From Quercus robur (Eukaryota; Streptophyta; Magnoliopsida; Fagales; Fagaceae), in contig NC_065536.1 of assembly GCF_932294415.1 (NCBI RefSeq), positions 5,962,974 through 6,026,973 of the forward strand: a DNA stretch of 64,000 nt, read 5' to 3'. Below are positions 22,716 to 34,160 of this stretch, piece by piece. The position numbers and the translations under genes are program-made. The number at the start of each line of letters is the position of its first letter. Within the stretch, counting starts at the first letter, position 1. The notes beneath the pieces were generated by a model that saw nothing but the letters and a program-made list of their open reading frames with translations, had not been told where the DNA came from and did not search any database.

Positions 22716-23388
22716 ATCACTTCTCTAGGATTTGTTCTTAATTTTTGGATAATAAACCTTGGCAATGGTGCCATTGCCAAAATCAAGACAAAGATAGAGC
22801 GAATCCTTCATGAATTGAAAATTGAAAATTTGTAATTTGCTATTTCGAGGTTGGGCTCATTAAATTTTCTATGATTTATCTTTTGCTACTTTTCAAATAT
22901 TTGATAATAAAATTTTTCTAATTTCTTTTAGGGTGTTTATGCATTATATATATATATATATATATATTTTTACAAGTAATGCTAATGACGTTATATATTT
23001 TACTATACACTAATTTACAAAATAATGAATAAAAGTTAAAAAAAAAAAATGCACTTATCATCTTGTTGATGTGACACTAAAATGTGTCATATCAAAATAA
23101 TGAATAAAAGTTAAAATAAAAAAAATGCACTAAAATGTGCCATATCAATTTGTAAGGTTTTTTTTTTTTTTTTTTTTTTAATTTTTTATTTTATATATAA
23201 TAAAATTAATGATAACTTTAGCATTTTAACATTTCTTATTTTTATCAATTGGCAGGTTTTATATATTGATACAAAAGATTAAAAGTGAATTTTAGTATTA
23301 AAAAATATCAAATGTGGTCTTTGACTAACATTGGAATGGGGAGTCATGGGAATAAAATTGTGTTAAGATAATGTAAATATCTATTAAA
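21884..23388 (-). mobile_element. Helitron-like remnant
   Basis: At 21884 the plus strand reads CTAGTACTATGCCTCG followed by an imperfect dyad 'cctcgtacaatgcacga'. Read on the minus strand this is a hairpin followed by about 10 nt and CTAG, as at the 3' end of Helitrons. A second hairpin-like 'cattgcacggga' lies at 22081. The 5' end is not clear. The interior is AT-rich, has (AT)n tracts at 22688-22714 and 22948-22968, and holds no gene. Confidence 0.35.
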
Positions 23389-24763
23389 CTAGTCGTTAAC
23401 CCGTACTATGTATGAGATAATTTAAAGAAATTTATATGTATTTACTTTGCTCAAATAAATACTTGAACAATATCATTTACTCCAACTTTTTGTTTTAAAG
23501 TATTGTTGCAAACACTATCAATGAAGAAAATCCAAATCAAATTAGTGCATGCATACATGATTTAATCAAGAAGTTCTAACTGCCATTAGTCAGAATAGCA
23601 TGCTAAATTTCTATATGTTTCAAATGAAAGTATAAAAGTATATAATTTGCTTGAAGGTACAATAACTCATTTCACATGAATTATAAATTTTAATGGGATG
23701 GGATGAAACAGAAATTTGACATGCACTCCAAAAATTAATATAAAAAACTCCTACATATACTAATGCGGTTTAATTATTGCATTGCTGCAGGGAGGTTTGT
23801 GTGCGAGAAAGAAATAAAGCTTTATGTTTGCATTGACTGTTGATGCAGTGTGTATCTTCTGCGTCAAAAAAAAAAACAAAAATTACCTCTCAAATTGCTG
23901 CCGTAGTTTTTTAGTCCATGAAACAGAGAAATTATCCTCATCAAATACCTTGCATATTGAATTGCTGGGTTGAAAGCTAATGAAGAAATAAACCAAAGCT
24001 TTATGTTTGTGTATCTACAGGGTCAAAAAAACAAAAACAAAAATTACCTCTCAAATTGCCACCATAGTTTCTCAGCCCATGAAACAGATAAATTATCCTC
24101 ATCAAATACCTTGCATATTGAATTGCTGGGTTGCAAGCTAATGAAACGATCTATGCTTGATTTGCCATATTGAATTGCTAGATTGAAAGCTAATGAAACG
24201 ATGTATGCTTGACCTGCTAAAAAAAGGGAGAGAAAATAGTTGAATTGAAGTCTAAAAGTAGTAGTGGGAAAGTAACTAATGCAGTAATGCCTAACAACTC
24301 GCGAATTACAAAAAAAAAAAATAATAATAAAATAAATAAATAAATAAAACACTAAGTATTAAATCCTTTCCATCTCTAAAAACAAAACAAAAACCTCTCT
24401 CACCATTGTTTCTCTTCTACTGCTAAAAAAAGCTGCGCTAATAAATAATCACCACTGATCACCTCCTACATTAATCCTAGAAGTGCATTCTTTAAACGTT
24501 ATAGAGCCATATAATGTACACGAGAGAAGTAGATGAGAGTTTGAGTTTAAGTTGGATTTGTTAGAATGATAGAGTTTCACTCTTTGTTAAGTTTGGATTT
24601 TGCCTGTTGATGTCAAAGATTAGTCCTCCTCGAGTTGAAGTTGATATTGTTAATTAAAAAAAGTTAAATAATTTTGTTTTAAAAAAATAATAATGATAAT
24701 GATGTGGTAAGCTCAGGAGAGGTTAATAAAAAGTAAAAAATTTTGGTTATATATATATATATA
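23389..24763 (-). mobile_element. Helitron-like element with internal tandem duplication
   Basis: The left end at 23389 (CTAG, then 'tcgttaacccgtactatg') resembles the 3' ends at 31687 and 48714. The right end near 24763 has the block 'gagtttgagtttaagttggatttgttag...atagagtttcactc...gttaagtttgga', also seen at 32160-32427 and 48990-49470. Between 23811 and 24230 a unit of about 180 bp is duplicated ('attacctctcaaattgc', 'aaattatcctcatcaaataccttgcatattgaattgctgggtt'), with a further half-copy. The ends are inferred by family comparison. Confidence 0.4.
24044..24212 (-). other. Exon-like open segment inside the tandem duplication
   Basis: On the minus strand the frame reads 'ICKVFDEDNLSVSWAEKLWW' and 'QFER', then GTAATTTTTG, a plausible splice donor. 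The neighbouring copy (23887-23990) gives 'ICKVFDEDNFSVSWTKKLRQ', with mostly conservative changes and the same donor. This looks like a captured, duplicated exon, but I cannot name the source protein. Confidence 0.3.
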
Positions 24764-24945
24764 TATATGAGAAATGATATGCCTATAATATTTTTACAAC
24801 AAATCTTAAGTGGCAAGTTATTACTAGTTGTTATTGTTGGGACAAAAAAGTAATCTTAGTATTAGTTTGAAATTTGAACCAATAATAAATAACTAACTGT
24901 GATTTGTTGTAAAAATATTGTTGACGTAGCATCTCTCTCTATATA
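24764..24945. repeat. MITE present only in the left duplicate
   Basis: The inverted ends are AATATTTTTACAACAAATC (24789) and GATTTGTTGTAAAAATATT (24901). The element sits in an (AT)n tract. The corresponding site in the right duplicate, at about 49475, is an uninterrupted (AT)n tract, so this MITE inserted after the duplication. It is the same family as 7600-7790. Confidence 0.65.
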
Positions 24946-26362
24946 TATATAAATATATAGATTATGTTTAGTCGCAAAGAAATTCACTTTCCCTCTGTTT
25001 TATGGAATTAACTTATTTTTATTATTATTTTTTTTCAATAATTCAATAGTTAGGAGAAGAAAAATTTGAACATTGTACGTATTCATTAGAAACACTAGAA
25101 AGTAACAGTTAAATGAAGATGGAAAATTTGAACCATGTGCGTTTTTACTTAGAAAACCTGGAAAATGATAGTTGAATGAAAAAGACCACTAAAATTGTGT
25201 CGTTGCAAAAATCATATTCAAATCCCAAAGAAGCTCCTCTTTGCACATAGAGTCAATGACAACTGCCATATACCCAAAGTCCGACATTTTTAACGTTATT
25301 ATCTATTTTCCGTTAACATTAACTCCTCCACCATCATTCGTATTGTAATCGTAAATGGAATCTTTCTACATAGAAAAGACGATAGAATGATGTTTTTGTT
25401 AATTTATGTGTGATATCATGAGAGGAGATTCAAATTTTAGAATAAAATTGCTAAAAAAAATACTAATGTAGCAATAAACATGATTAATGGGTAGAATACA
25501 AATTTTAGAAGAAAATTGTTAAAAGTATTGGCAATAGATGTAATTGGTGGATTTCAATTATTTCATAAATAAATATTTGAATTATTAATTGATAATATAT
25601 CAATTTTTAAATTTAAAGTAGTAAAACTTGTGATAATAGAAAAATCTACATTTTATGATCGAGCCATATAAACTAAGTAATACTTCCTTACTTAAGCCTT
25701 AATTATAGAATATATTTTCCATTTTACATTTTCCGAATAGCAGTGGGTCCGTAGTATATTCTATAATTTTCCTATTAATACGAAAAAAAAACCTGGTTGA
25801 CGCCACAATCGCAGCGTTGCCATGTTAAGAATCAACAACCAAATTTTTGCATCGAATTCAATTTCCACAGCTTGCAAATCTAAGGAAACGCAGAGGTTGA
25901 TGCCCATTGCCATCTTCTCTCACTGCCCAAACCTCCTCAGCGACACTTTATGTATGTATGTACAGTTTGTATAAACTCGTTTCTTACATTGTGTCTTTGC
26001 TGCTTGCATCACATCACTGACTGATACTAGGAATCATGTTTCCTTAAATAGATAGAAATCGTGTTTCCTCAAAAATCTAAAACATTAGTAATAGATTCCA
26101 CTAGTTTCCAACTCTGAAAAAAAAAAAAAGACAAATGTTTTTTTGGGATCAAAATATTTGACTCCTAAGTGATCTTTCTCCAATCATAATTTGCCACACG
26201 ATCTTAGTCTTATTTCAGTTGTAACTTGTAAGAGAAAAGATGAACATTTTCACAACAAAGTTGCAATCTTTCTGAACTCTTTTGCTAGCAAATCTCTTCC
26301 TTTATAAAGTTTATAGAACTTCAACAATCGTCACTTTGATGAGTTTGATTCATAACAAAGAC

Positions 26363-27856
26363 ATGGCCACCACTCTTCCAAATTCACCACCACCCTCTTC
26401 TCTCTTTGCATCCATAGATATGGGCACTAACTCCTTCAAGCTTCTCATAGTTCGTGCCAACCCACCTGGCCAATTCCTCACACTCAACCACCACAAAGAA
26501 CCTGTCCTCCTTGGCCTTAACTCCACCCCAACAAACCCTTTTGCTATCTCCAACCTATGGTATTGCTGTAGGAAGTAAGGCTTTTAAGTTGGAGAAGCTT
26601 AACTGAAAAGAGCTATAGCATTTTGCGCTTTTGGCAGATTACAGTGAATAGTGCTTTAAAGTTATGGATTTATAAAGCATGAACAGGAAATTGTAAGAGC
26701 TTTTAACTAAAAGCTCTAAATCTCGGTTTTTTTTGTTGTTGTACTTATTGAACCTAATGAGATTGTGGTGATTACCATGTGTCTTGTACTTATTTTTGCA
26801 CATTAGGATCTGATTTACAATTCAAGAAGTTGAACCTGATGAGATACATAACATTTATACGGTTTTTCATAGACATTATTATATGGGACTGCTTAAAGAC
26901 ATCCAATGATATTAACTAAATGTTTGTCCAGGTGATTTTTGAAGGCTTGAGAGAATGTGAAGAGGTTGCTACCTCCTTGAATGAAAGGGATCTTGAATAC
27001 CTTGAAGCTGCCTGTTTGCTTCACAGTGTTGGGCCTTTCATGGGAAAAAAGGGTTACCATAAGCAGACTTATCGAATAATCATGGTATACCTTTTCGTTC
27101 TTTAGTTTCGTGTTCCATGATAGTCTTGCATTCATGCAAATGAGAGGCTTTATATGGCTATTGAAGAAATCATATATGCTTTGAGATCTTTAAAAGTTGA
27201 CAATTTGTCATCTCTAAAACATTTCAGTATCTTGTATTGCATAAATAAAATTATTCTTCTGTTTATTAATCTTTGATCATTTTGATCTTTTCCATAGGAT
27301 GGTGGTCATCTTCATGGTTATAGTACTGAGGAGGTCAGGTATGTTGTCCATCTATCACTATTAGTTCTGCTCGTCCTTAATGATGCATATTTTTAGTGTT
27401 CTTTGTGCTACCCCCTGGGCCTTGCCTCCAGTGGTTAAGGCTGGATTGGAATTGTTATAGGTCAATTTTTGTACTCAAACTCAACTCAGCTGAGCCTTAA
27501 TCCATAAGGAATAAATAGACTCTGTAATGATAATGATTAGTACATCTGCAGTTAATGGCTCTACTCGCAAGACATCACAGAAAGAAATTCCCAAAATCTG
27601 ATTGTGCTTCTTTAATAGCATTCTCTAACGAGGTATCTCATTCTATATATTCAGTTAACTATAGTCATTTTTCCTAGTCCTATGCAGGAAAGAACTGTTT
27701 ACATTCCTCCCTATCTTTTTCTTCTATTATTTTCAGGTAAAGCAGAAATTTCGATCTCTTTGTGCAATTGTACGAATTTCTGTAGCATTGCAGCAGTATC
27801 AATGCATAAACATTCAAGAAATGATCTTTTCAATTTCACATGAAGGTTTCAAATTG
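26363..27856 (+). pseudogene. Exopolyphosphatase (Ppx/GppA) pseudogene
   Basis: This is a damaged copy of the gene at 52757-57565. Exon 1 is intact only from the ATG (26363) to 'NPFAISN' (about 26556). It then joins intron 1 sequence (tggtattgctgta) after a loss of about 1,007 bp relative to the intact copy, which removes about 310 residues including the DIGGGSTE phosphate loop. Exon 2 (26932-27084), exon 4 (27552-27632) and exon 5 (27737-27856) remain open with intact splice sites. Exon 3 (27298-27338) has lost one A before its donor (GTCAG instead of GTCAAG), a frameshift. The last two exons are absent. A translated product would stop after 'LWYCCRK'. Confidence 0.92.
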
Positions 27857-28084
27857 GTATGTGCCAGTCTGAATGTCACCTTGCTAATCATTTAGTTTTG
27901 TGGTCTAATGAGAAGTTGCTTGATAATGTATAGCTATTCTATGAAGCTTATGGAATAAGTTGTTTTTCTGCTCTTAGAAAGCACCAATTTAGAACATAAA
28001 AAGTGGAGTAAAATAATTCTGGTTATGAATGGGAAGTGAATCATCACATAAAGCTTATGTTGCAGATTGTTTTACTGTTCTTCT

Positions 28085-29172
28085 TTTTTCTTTTTCTTTT
28101 TTATGTTAAGTAATAATGCATTATTGAAAGTTAAACAAAAGTGATCCCCAAGTACACCGGAAGTGTACCAAGGATGCAAAAAAGTTTCAACTAAAACTAC
28201 ATAAATCTAAAAAATCATCTAAGGTAGAAAAATAGTGGCCAGTTAAGGCAGCTGACCAATCAAACATGGATTGTAAAAGATACAACTTTAGCTACGCGGA
28301 CAAACACTCAATCAAATCAAAAGTACAAAGATTCCTCTCCTTCCAAATGATCAACATAACCCAATGAGGCATGGCTCCCCACCCCATCAACTCCACCACC
28401 CTTTTCGGCATAATTCAATTCACACTAAAAAAACAAAACACCATAGACCATAGATCGTGCGCAATGTCACAATGCAGCAACATACAGTCGGTGGTCTCCC
28501 CACTGTGCTTACACATTCAACACCAATCGACAAGGCATCTATTCTGCTTCTGAAGATTCTTTATGGTAAGAATTTGTCCCCGAACTGCAGGCCATGTGAA
28601 AAAAGCTACCTTAGAAGGAATCTTATCCTTCCAAATGGTTTTACACAAAAAATAAGGGGAGTGACCTGTAATAAAAGCTTCATAGAAGGATTTGACCTCA
28701 AATAAACCACTCCTAGTAGGGGTCCCAAACATCTGGTCTTCCTTAGCCCTTGTAACTTTAAAGAAATACAGAAGACAAAGAAATGATTGCAAAATCCCAA
28801 CCTCCCAATTATTAACAGATCTAGTGAACAAAATACCCCATTGAAGAACCCCAGAATTCCAATTCGTATTTTCTGCCATGAACGCCTCCTTATTTCTGGC
28901 TATATGGTACAACATCGGAAAGCATCCTTCAGGATCTCCACACCATAAGCCGGAAACAAACTCTGAGACCATCACCCAAACCAAACTTGACATACCGAGC
29001 AAGCCTCCCCACCCTTTTTTAATATACTTCCAAAGGGACACACCATATGGTCCCTTAAGCACACAGGAAGTCCAATCACCCAATATACACCCATACTTCA
29101 TAGCCACAACACTTCTCTATAAAGAATTAGTTTCAGTGGCATAACACCAAAGCCAGTTCCCCAACAATGCAT
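28085..29172 (-). pseudogene. LINE 3' fragment (zf-RVT region), left copy
   Basis: The minus-strand frames read like the C-terminal zf-RVT domain of plant LINEs. They contain 'NNALLGNWLWCYATETNSL', 'VAMKYG', 'TRSVNNWEV', 'FEVKSFYEAFITGH', '[20 protein letters not shown]' and 'DCRP'-type sequence. The frame is broken by stops and a shift. A poly(A) tail on the minus strand appears as the T-rich run at 28082-28104. The same fragment, at the same intron position, occurs in the right copy, so insertion came before the duplication. Confidence 0.8.
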
Positions 29173-29423
29173 TATTAAAATGTATAAGGCACAAACAATG
29201 CATTATTGAAACACCTATCCATGAGAAAGGGTTTAATGCAACAAAATGAGTGCACAACAAAATTGCAACAAAAGATCGGACAGTAGAAGGCACAAACAAT
29301 CTAGTGCACAGAATTGGAAAGAAATACCATCTCATAAAAAGTATTAAATTTTACTGGAAGCAAATGACTAGTGATGGGTTAAAATATAAAAGTTGTTCTT
29401 GATCTTGAGAAACTAAATAACCT
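29173..29423. other. Junction between duplication and PPR gene
   Basis: This short spacer contains a repeat of the 'acaatgcattattgaaa' word (29195) just outside the duplication breakpoint, then the 3' flank of the PPR gene. No gene is present. Confidence 0.4.
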
Positions 29424-31262
29424 TCACTCAAACTTTGGAAGCAGCTCTTGAATATTTTCATCTACTTGATTAGACAACAGCAAGTCAATAAACATGGCAG
29501 CAGTTGTTGCGTTTGCCGAAAATCCCTTGTCAACCATCATTTTGAGATATTTCACTGCCTTTGATGTCTCACCATGTTGCAATATCCCTTGGATTAATGT
29601 GTTATATGTGCGATGGTCGGGTGAACAACCGTTGCTATCCATTTCCTCAAGCAGCTCACCCGCTTCATCAACTAGTTCATTCTTGCAAAATCCTTTGATC
29701 ATTATAGTATAAGTCCGAACATTAGGTTGCAATCCTTTTACAAAAAGACCACTAAAGATTTCTCTTGCAGTTGTAAGTTCCCCAACATTGCAGAAACCAT
29801 CAATCAAGATGTTGTAAAACACAATATTGTGGTCCAACTTTTTTTCTTCCATCTCCCGAAACAATGCCATTGCCTCAGTAATTCGTCTATTCTTACAAAA
29901 TCCATCTAACAAGATGGCATAGGTTAGGGGATTTGGGTGTTGGCCACAAGCTTGCATTTTATGGAATAGCTCCAGTGCAGCCTGGGATCTCTCCTCTTTG
30001 AAAAACCCATCGATAAGAGTGTTGTAAGTCACAACATCAGGAATCGCTCCCTTGTTGGACATTTCATGAAAGATACGCATTGCCTCATCAATTTTTTTAT
30101 TTTTGCAATATCAATTTATCAATATGGTATAGCTAAACACATCGGGTGAACAACCCTTCTCAACCATCATATTAAACGTCTTAAATGCCCCATCCATTTG
30201 GTTTTGCAAACAATAACCATCAATCAAAGAAGTGTAAGTGACTTTGTCAGGATCAATGCCTCTTTGAATCATCATTTCAAATGCTTCTTTTGCCTCCATC
30301 AACATCCCTTCTTTGCAAAGTGTGTCCACCAATATGCTAAAGGTTCGCAAATCCAGCATGATCTTCCTTTGTGCCATCTCGTTCAACAAAGTAGCCGCCT
30401 CCCTCCCCCGGCCAAAATTGCATAGTCCTTGAATTATGCAATTGTAAGTGACAACATTTGGTTGAATGCCTTTACTCATCATTTCAGATAAAAGGTTTAA
30501 AGCCTCAGTTACAAATCTATCCTTACATAAACTGTCAATGATCGTGCTATACAGTACCACATCGGGTTCACAACGCCCTTTCTCCATCTTCCTGAGCAAC
30601 CTAATAGCCACACCAGTCTGGCCAATCTTACACAGACCGTTTACTATTGTTCCACAAGTAATCACATTAGGCTCATACCCTTTCTTCACCATTTCCTCTA
30701 CCAACCTCACAGCTCCAAAAATATTACCTTTAAGACAGAGGCCGTTGACAAGAGTGGTTAGAATTATACAGTTTGGCTGATAGCCAAGTTTCAAAATTGT
30801 TGCTAAGACAGAGAATCCAAAATCGACCCGGTTCAAACGACAGTAGCAATTAATCAAAACAGTGCGAGTATAAACATCAAGAGAGATTCCGAATGATTCC
30901 ATTCGTTGAATTAGAGTAACGACTACAGAGTAATGCTTCATTCTTGCAATGGCACCCAACAACTGAGTAAAATCGACAATGGAAGGCAAAGGGTGCATGT
31001 GAAGCATTGTATCAAACAGGCCTAAGGCATGATCAAGATTCTTAAAGGTTCCAAATTTGCAGTGATCTCTCACAGAATTCAACAACTGATTCCGATTCTG
31101 ATATGGGGTTTTCGCATTTTCTCTAATAGTAGAACAATAATGAGAAGTAAAAGCACGAAATGGAAGGCTTACTACTCTAATAATCAAACGATTGCATATA
31201 AAAAGAAGAGAGGATATTGATTTACCCATTTCACAATGACGACACAGAGTCTCAGCTACCAA
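29424..31262 (-). pseudogene. P-class PPR protein gene (RFL-like) with one in-frame stop
   Basis: PPR proteins bind organellar RNA and direct its processing, stability or translation. The frame runs 613 codons from ATG at 31262 to TGA at 29424 with no intron and no frameshift. It is interrupted only at codon 384 (30111-30113), where TGA stands in place of the GGA glycine of the usual 'ILINGYCKNKKIDEA' repeat. About 15 tandem 35-residue P motifs are visible from residue 60 on, for example 'PNVVTYNCIIQGLCNFGRGR', 'PDVVTYNTLIDGFFKEERSQ' and 'PNVRTYTIMIKGFCKNELVD'. The Arg/Ser-rich N-terminus suits a mitochondrial presequence. No E or DYW extension is present. The pattern resembles restorer-of-fertility-like PPRs. 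An alternative ATG lies 11 codons in (MGKSISS). It may be a recent pseudogene, a null allele or a sequencing error. Confidence 0.88.
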
Positions 31263-31686
31263 CTCGGGTCGGGTTTGGTTTCGGCTTAGCTTCGGAACTT
31301 CAAAAATCGTAAGAAGAAATCATGGTGGTGGAGTGGCAGATCGGAGAGCGAAGCAGTGAGTAACGAGTGTAAAGAATTAGAATGATTTTTTTTTTTTTTT
31401 TTTTTGAGAAGCGAATGATTTTTTTTTTGAAAGAAGAATGAGAATGATTTGTTCGAAGGTAAGACTAAAGAATGAGCTAACCTTGTGCAAGAGCATATAA
31501 TATAAAAAAACTACCTAAATTAGATTCCAATGTCTACTTTTGCCTAACGTGTATTATTTTAGTTTTTGAAATTTTATTCTCAAAAAAATAAAGTTTTTGA
31601 AATTTTTTTTACAAGTGAGTTAATGTTGTGCAAAAAGTGAAGAGTCTAATATAAATAAATTATTAAAAGTCTAATAATAATAATAA
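31263..31686. other. 5' flank of the PPR gene
   Basis: The flank has a poly-T run (31387-31404) and AT-rich DNA. No further gene is visible. The region ends at a Helitron-like terminus. Confidence 0.4.
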
Positions 31687-32427
31687 CTAGTTGTTAACCC
31701 GTGTTATACATGAGAACCTATCTATTTATGAGGTAAACTAAAATAATTTTATAAAATCTTAAATTGATTAAGAAACTACACTATTACATGATTTGCTCTT
31801 ATATGACTTCAATTTGTGTTATAATTTGATGAAGAAGTCATTGCTTAAATGTGTAATGACTTATAAAAAATTTGTAAGACCTTTTCAAAAAAAAAAAAAA
31901 AAGATACTGCAAAAAATAATTTAAAAATTCAGATATTAAAACTTCTGAAAAACCAAAAAATATTAAAGAATCAAATTATTCACGGCTTAGAAATTATTGA
32001 AACAAAACAAAATATATATGACTAAAAAATAAAAAAATATTAGGAAAAAAAATAGATTAAGTTACATTCAAAAGAATAATCTATGGTTATAAGTCGGCAC
32101 CCTATCATAAAATATCACGTTAGTGAAGTAGAGAGATAATAATAATAATAATAATAATATTAACGTTTGAGTTTGAGTTTAAGTTAGACTTGTTAGAGAG
32201 ATAGAGTTTCACTCCTTATTAGGTTTGGATTAAACAAAAATAATTTTGTTAAAAAAAATGATGAGTTTGAGTTTAAGCTGGACTTGTTAGAGAAATAGAG
32301 TTTCACTCCTTGTTAAGTTTGGACTAAACAAAAATAATTTTATTTAAATAAAATGATAATTTTATTTAAATATTGTGCTAACGTGGAAAATTGTGAGAGT
32401 TTCAAAGGTTTCAGTTTTATATATATA
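31687..32427 (-). mobile_element. Helitron-like element (about 740 bp)
   Basis: The left end reads CTAGTTGTTAACCCGTG, matching the 48714 end almost base for base through 'gaggtaaactaaaataattttataaaatcttaaattgattaag'. The right end is 'ctaacgtggaaaattgtgagagtttcaaaggtttc' plus an AT run. On the minus strand that is a 5' end followed by 'gaaacctttgaaactctcac'. The next CTAG hairpin begins directly at 32428. It is non-autonomous, with no Rep/helicase. Family assignment rests on the hairpin-CTAG structure. Confidence 0.5.
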
Positions 32428-33390
32428 CTAGTTATAGGCTCGTGCGTTGCACGGTTTTATGAAAAAACTTATAAAATAAATGTATAAATAATTATATATT
32501 TTAATAGATTCAATAAAGATAAAAGAAAAAATTATCAAGTGTAAATAATTATCTCACTAAAATAAGGGGTAAGATTTCTTCGTAAAACTAAATTAAATTG
32601 ATAATTCCCAATTGAATTTTAAATTGATAATTATTTTTAAAAAGTACTAAACAATTGATAAATCTAAAATTAATATAATCTTGATAATATTATAAATTAA
32701 AATTAAAGTTGATAATTCAAGAATACACGTGTAGAACGTCTTGATAATTTGATGTAACATTAAAATCAAATAAGAAAATTGTTAAAATTAATCTATTAAT
32801 TCTAACCATATTTATTCATTAATTCTAAGACCCTAACCCTAAGCATATAAATTAGATCAAAGCTAAGAAAATTAGTTTAAACAAAAGGCAACCAATATAA
32901 AAAACCTAATCAATTTAATAAAAACAAAATACAAAAATGAAGAAAGAGCCTTTTGAAACTTGACAATGCATGTTTTGAATTCATTAATTAAAATCACATG
33001 AAGACAAAAAACCAATAATAACACTAAAGAAAATAAACAAAATGAAAATAATAATAATAAAAGAAGAAAGAATGCATACCTGCATTGTCATAGGATTTAT
33101 GCATTCACATATTGAAAAAAACTTCACTCCAAAAAGGATATATAGGGTTATATATATTGGTGGAGTTCCATTTGAAATATAATTCATTTAAATCTAATTG
33201 AAATTAAAGATATCTAATCAATGTGTTTGTTTTTATCCCATAAAAATTGGAATTAAAAGAAGATCATATGAATAGAAAAAAAAAGTTGATTCAACATAAC
33301 GTTACATATAAAAATTTAAAAATTCAAAAAAAAAAATTATAAAAAGAGAGAGAAAGAGACCGTGGTTGATAGCTAAAAGGAATTTTGATA

Positions 33391-33422
<32 letters not shown>

Positions 33423-34100
33423 TATGTCATTAATGTAGAAATTATCAAATTAATGGAGATATATACTATTTTTTGGAATAGATAGAGATTATCAAATTTA
33501 TTGGAGATATATACTGTTTCTTGTGATAGATTTATATTAATCACCTCTTGAAAAATTTGGATTGTGCTTATCCCTTAATAATTAAGTTTTGTAGCTTGAT
33601 ATTCTGATAAAATAATGTTAATTTAATAATATTAAAATTTATAAAATTTAGATGATAAATATTATCTAAATTAAAATTTTGAATGTTAAATATTATCCCC
33701 TAATTTAATAAATATATCCTAACAAATAAAAAAACAATGTTAATTAGATGATAAATATTATCTAAATTAAATTTTTGTATGTTCAATATTATCCCTTAAT
33801 TTAAGAAATATATCCTAACAAATAAAAAAATAATGTTAATCTAATTTAATTTAATGATAAAAATGAATTAGAATTCTGATAGTATACTATTCCTTTTTAT
33901 TTCTTTAAAAATCTAAAAATTTAATAAAATTTATGCAATTTGGTGAAGCCACATGGTATTTTGATAATATAATTAAATTGAATAACAATTAAAATGAATA
34001 TTATGTAAGTTCAAGTTGGGCATTTTTTTTTCAAAAACAAATATTATAAAATATTTTAAAAACTATGGCAAATTGTAAAAATAGTATAACAATTATTAAT

Positions 34101-34160
<60 letters not shown>

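Larger units (their letters stand above)
24955..29172. repeat. Segmental duplication, left (degraded) copy
   Basis: From 'atgtttagtcgcaaagaaattca' (24963) to 'caatgcattattaaaatgt' (29172) the sequence matches 49480-56657 nearly base for base, over 90 percent by eye. It includes introns, the exopolyphosphatase exons and an intronic LINE. Differences are a 1-kb deletion in exon 1 here, and a solo LTR and a second LINE in the other copy. The right breakpoint lies within or at the 5' end of the intronic LINE, so the last two exons are missing. The left breakpoint abuts a Helitron-like end in both copies. Confidence 0.9.

Noticed and set aside
28107-29210. 'aatgcattatt' at both ends of the left LINE fragment as a target duplication
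   Set aside because: The left copy lies inside the poly-T tail rather than outside it, the word is self-complementary, and the right copy falls in LINE coding sequence (NNALLG).
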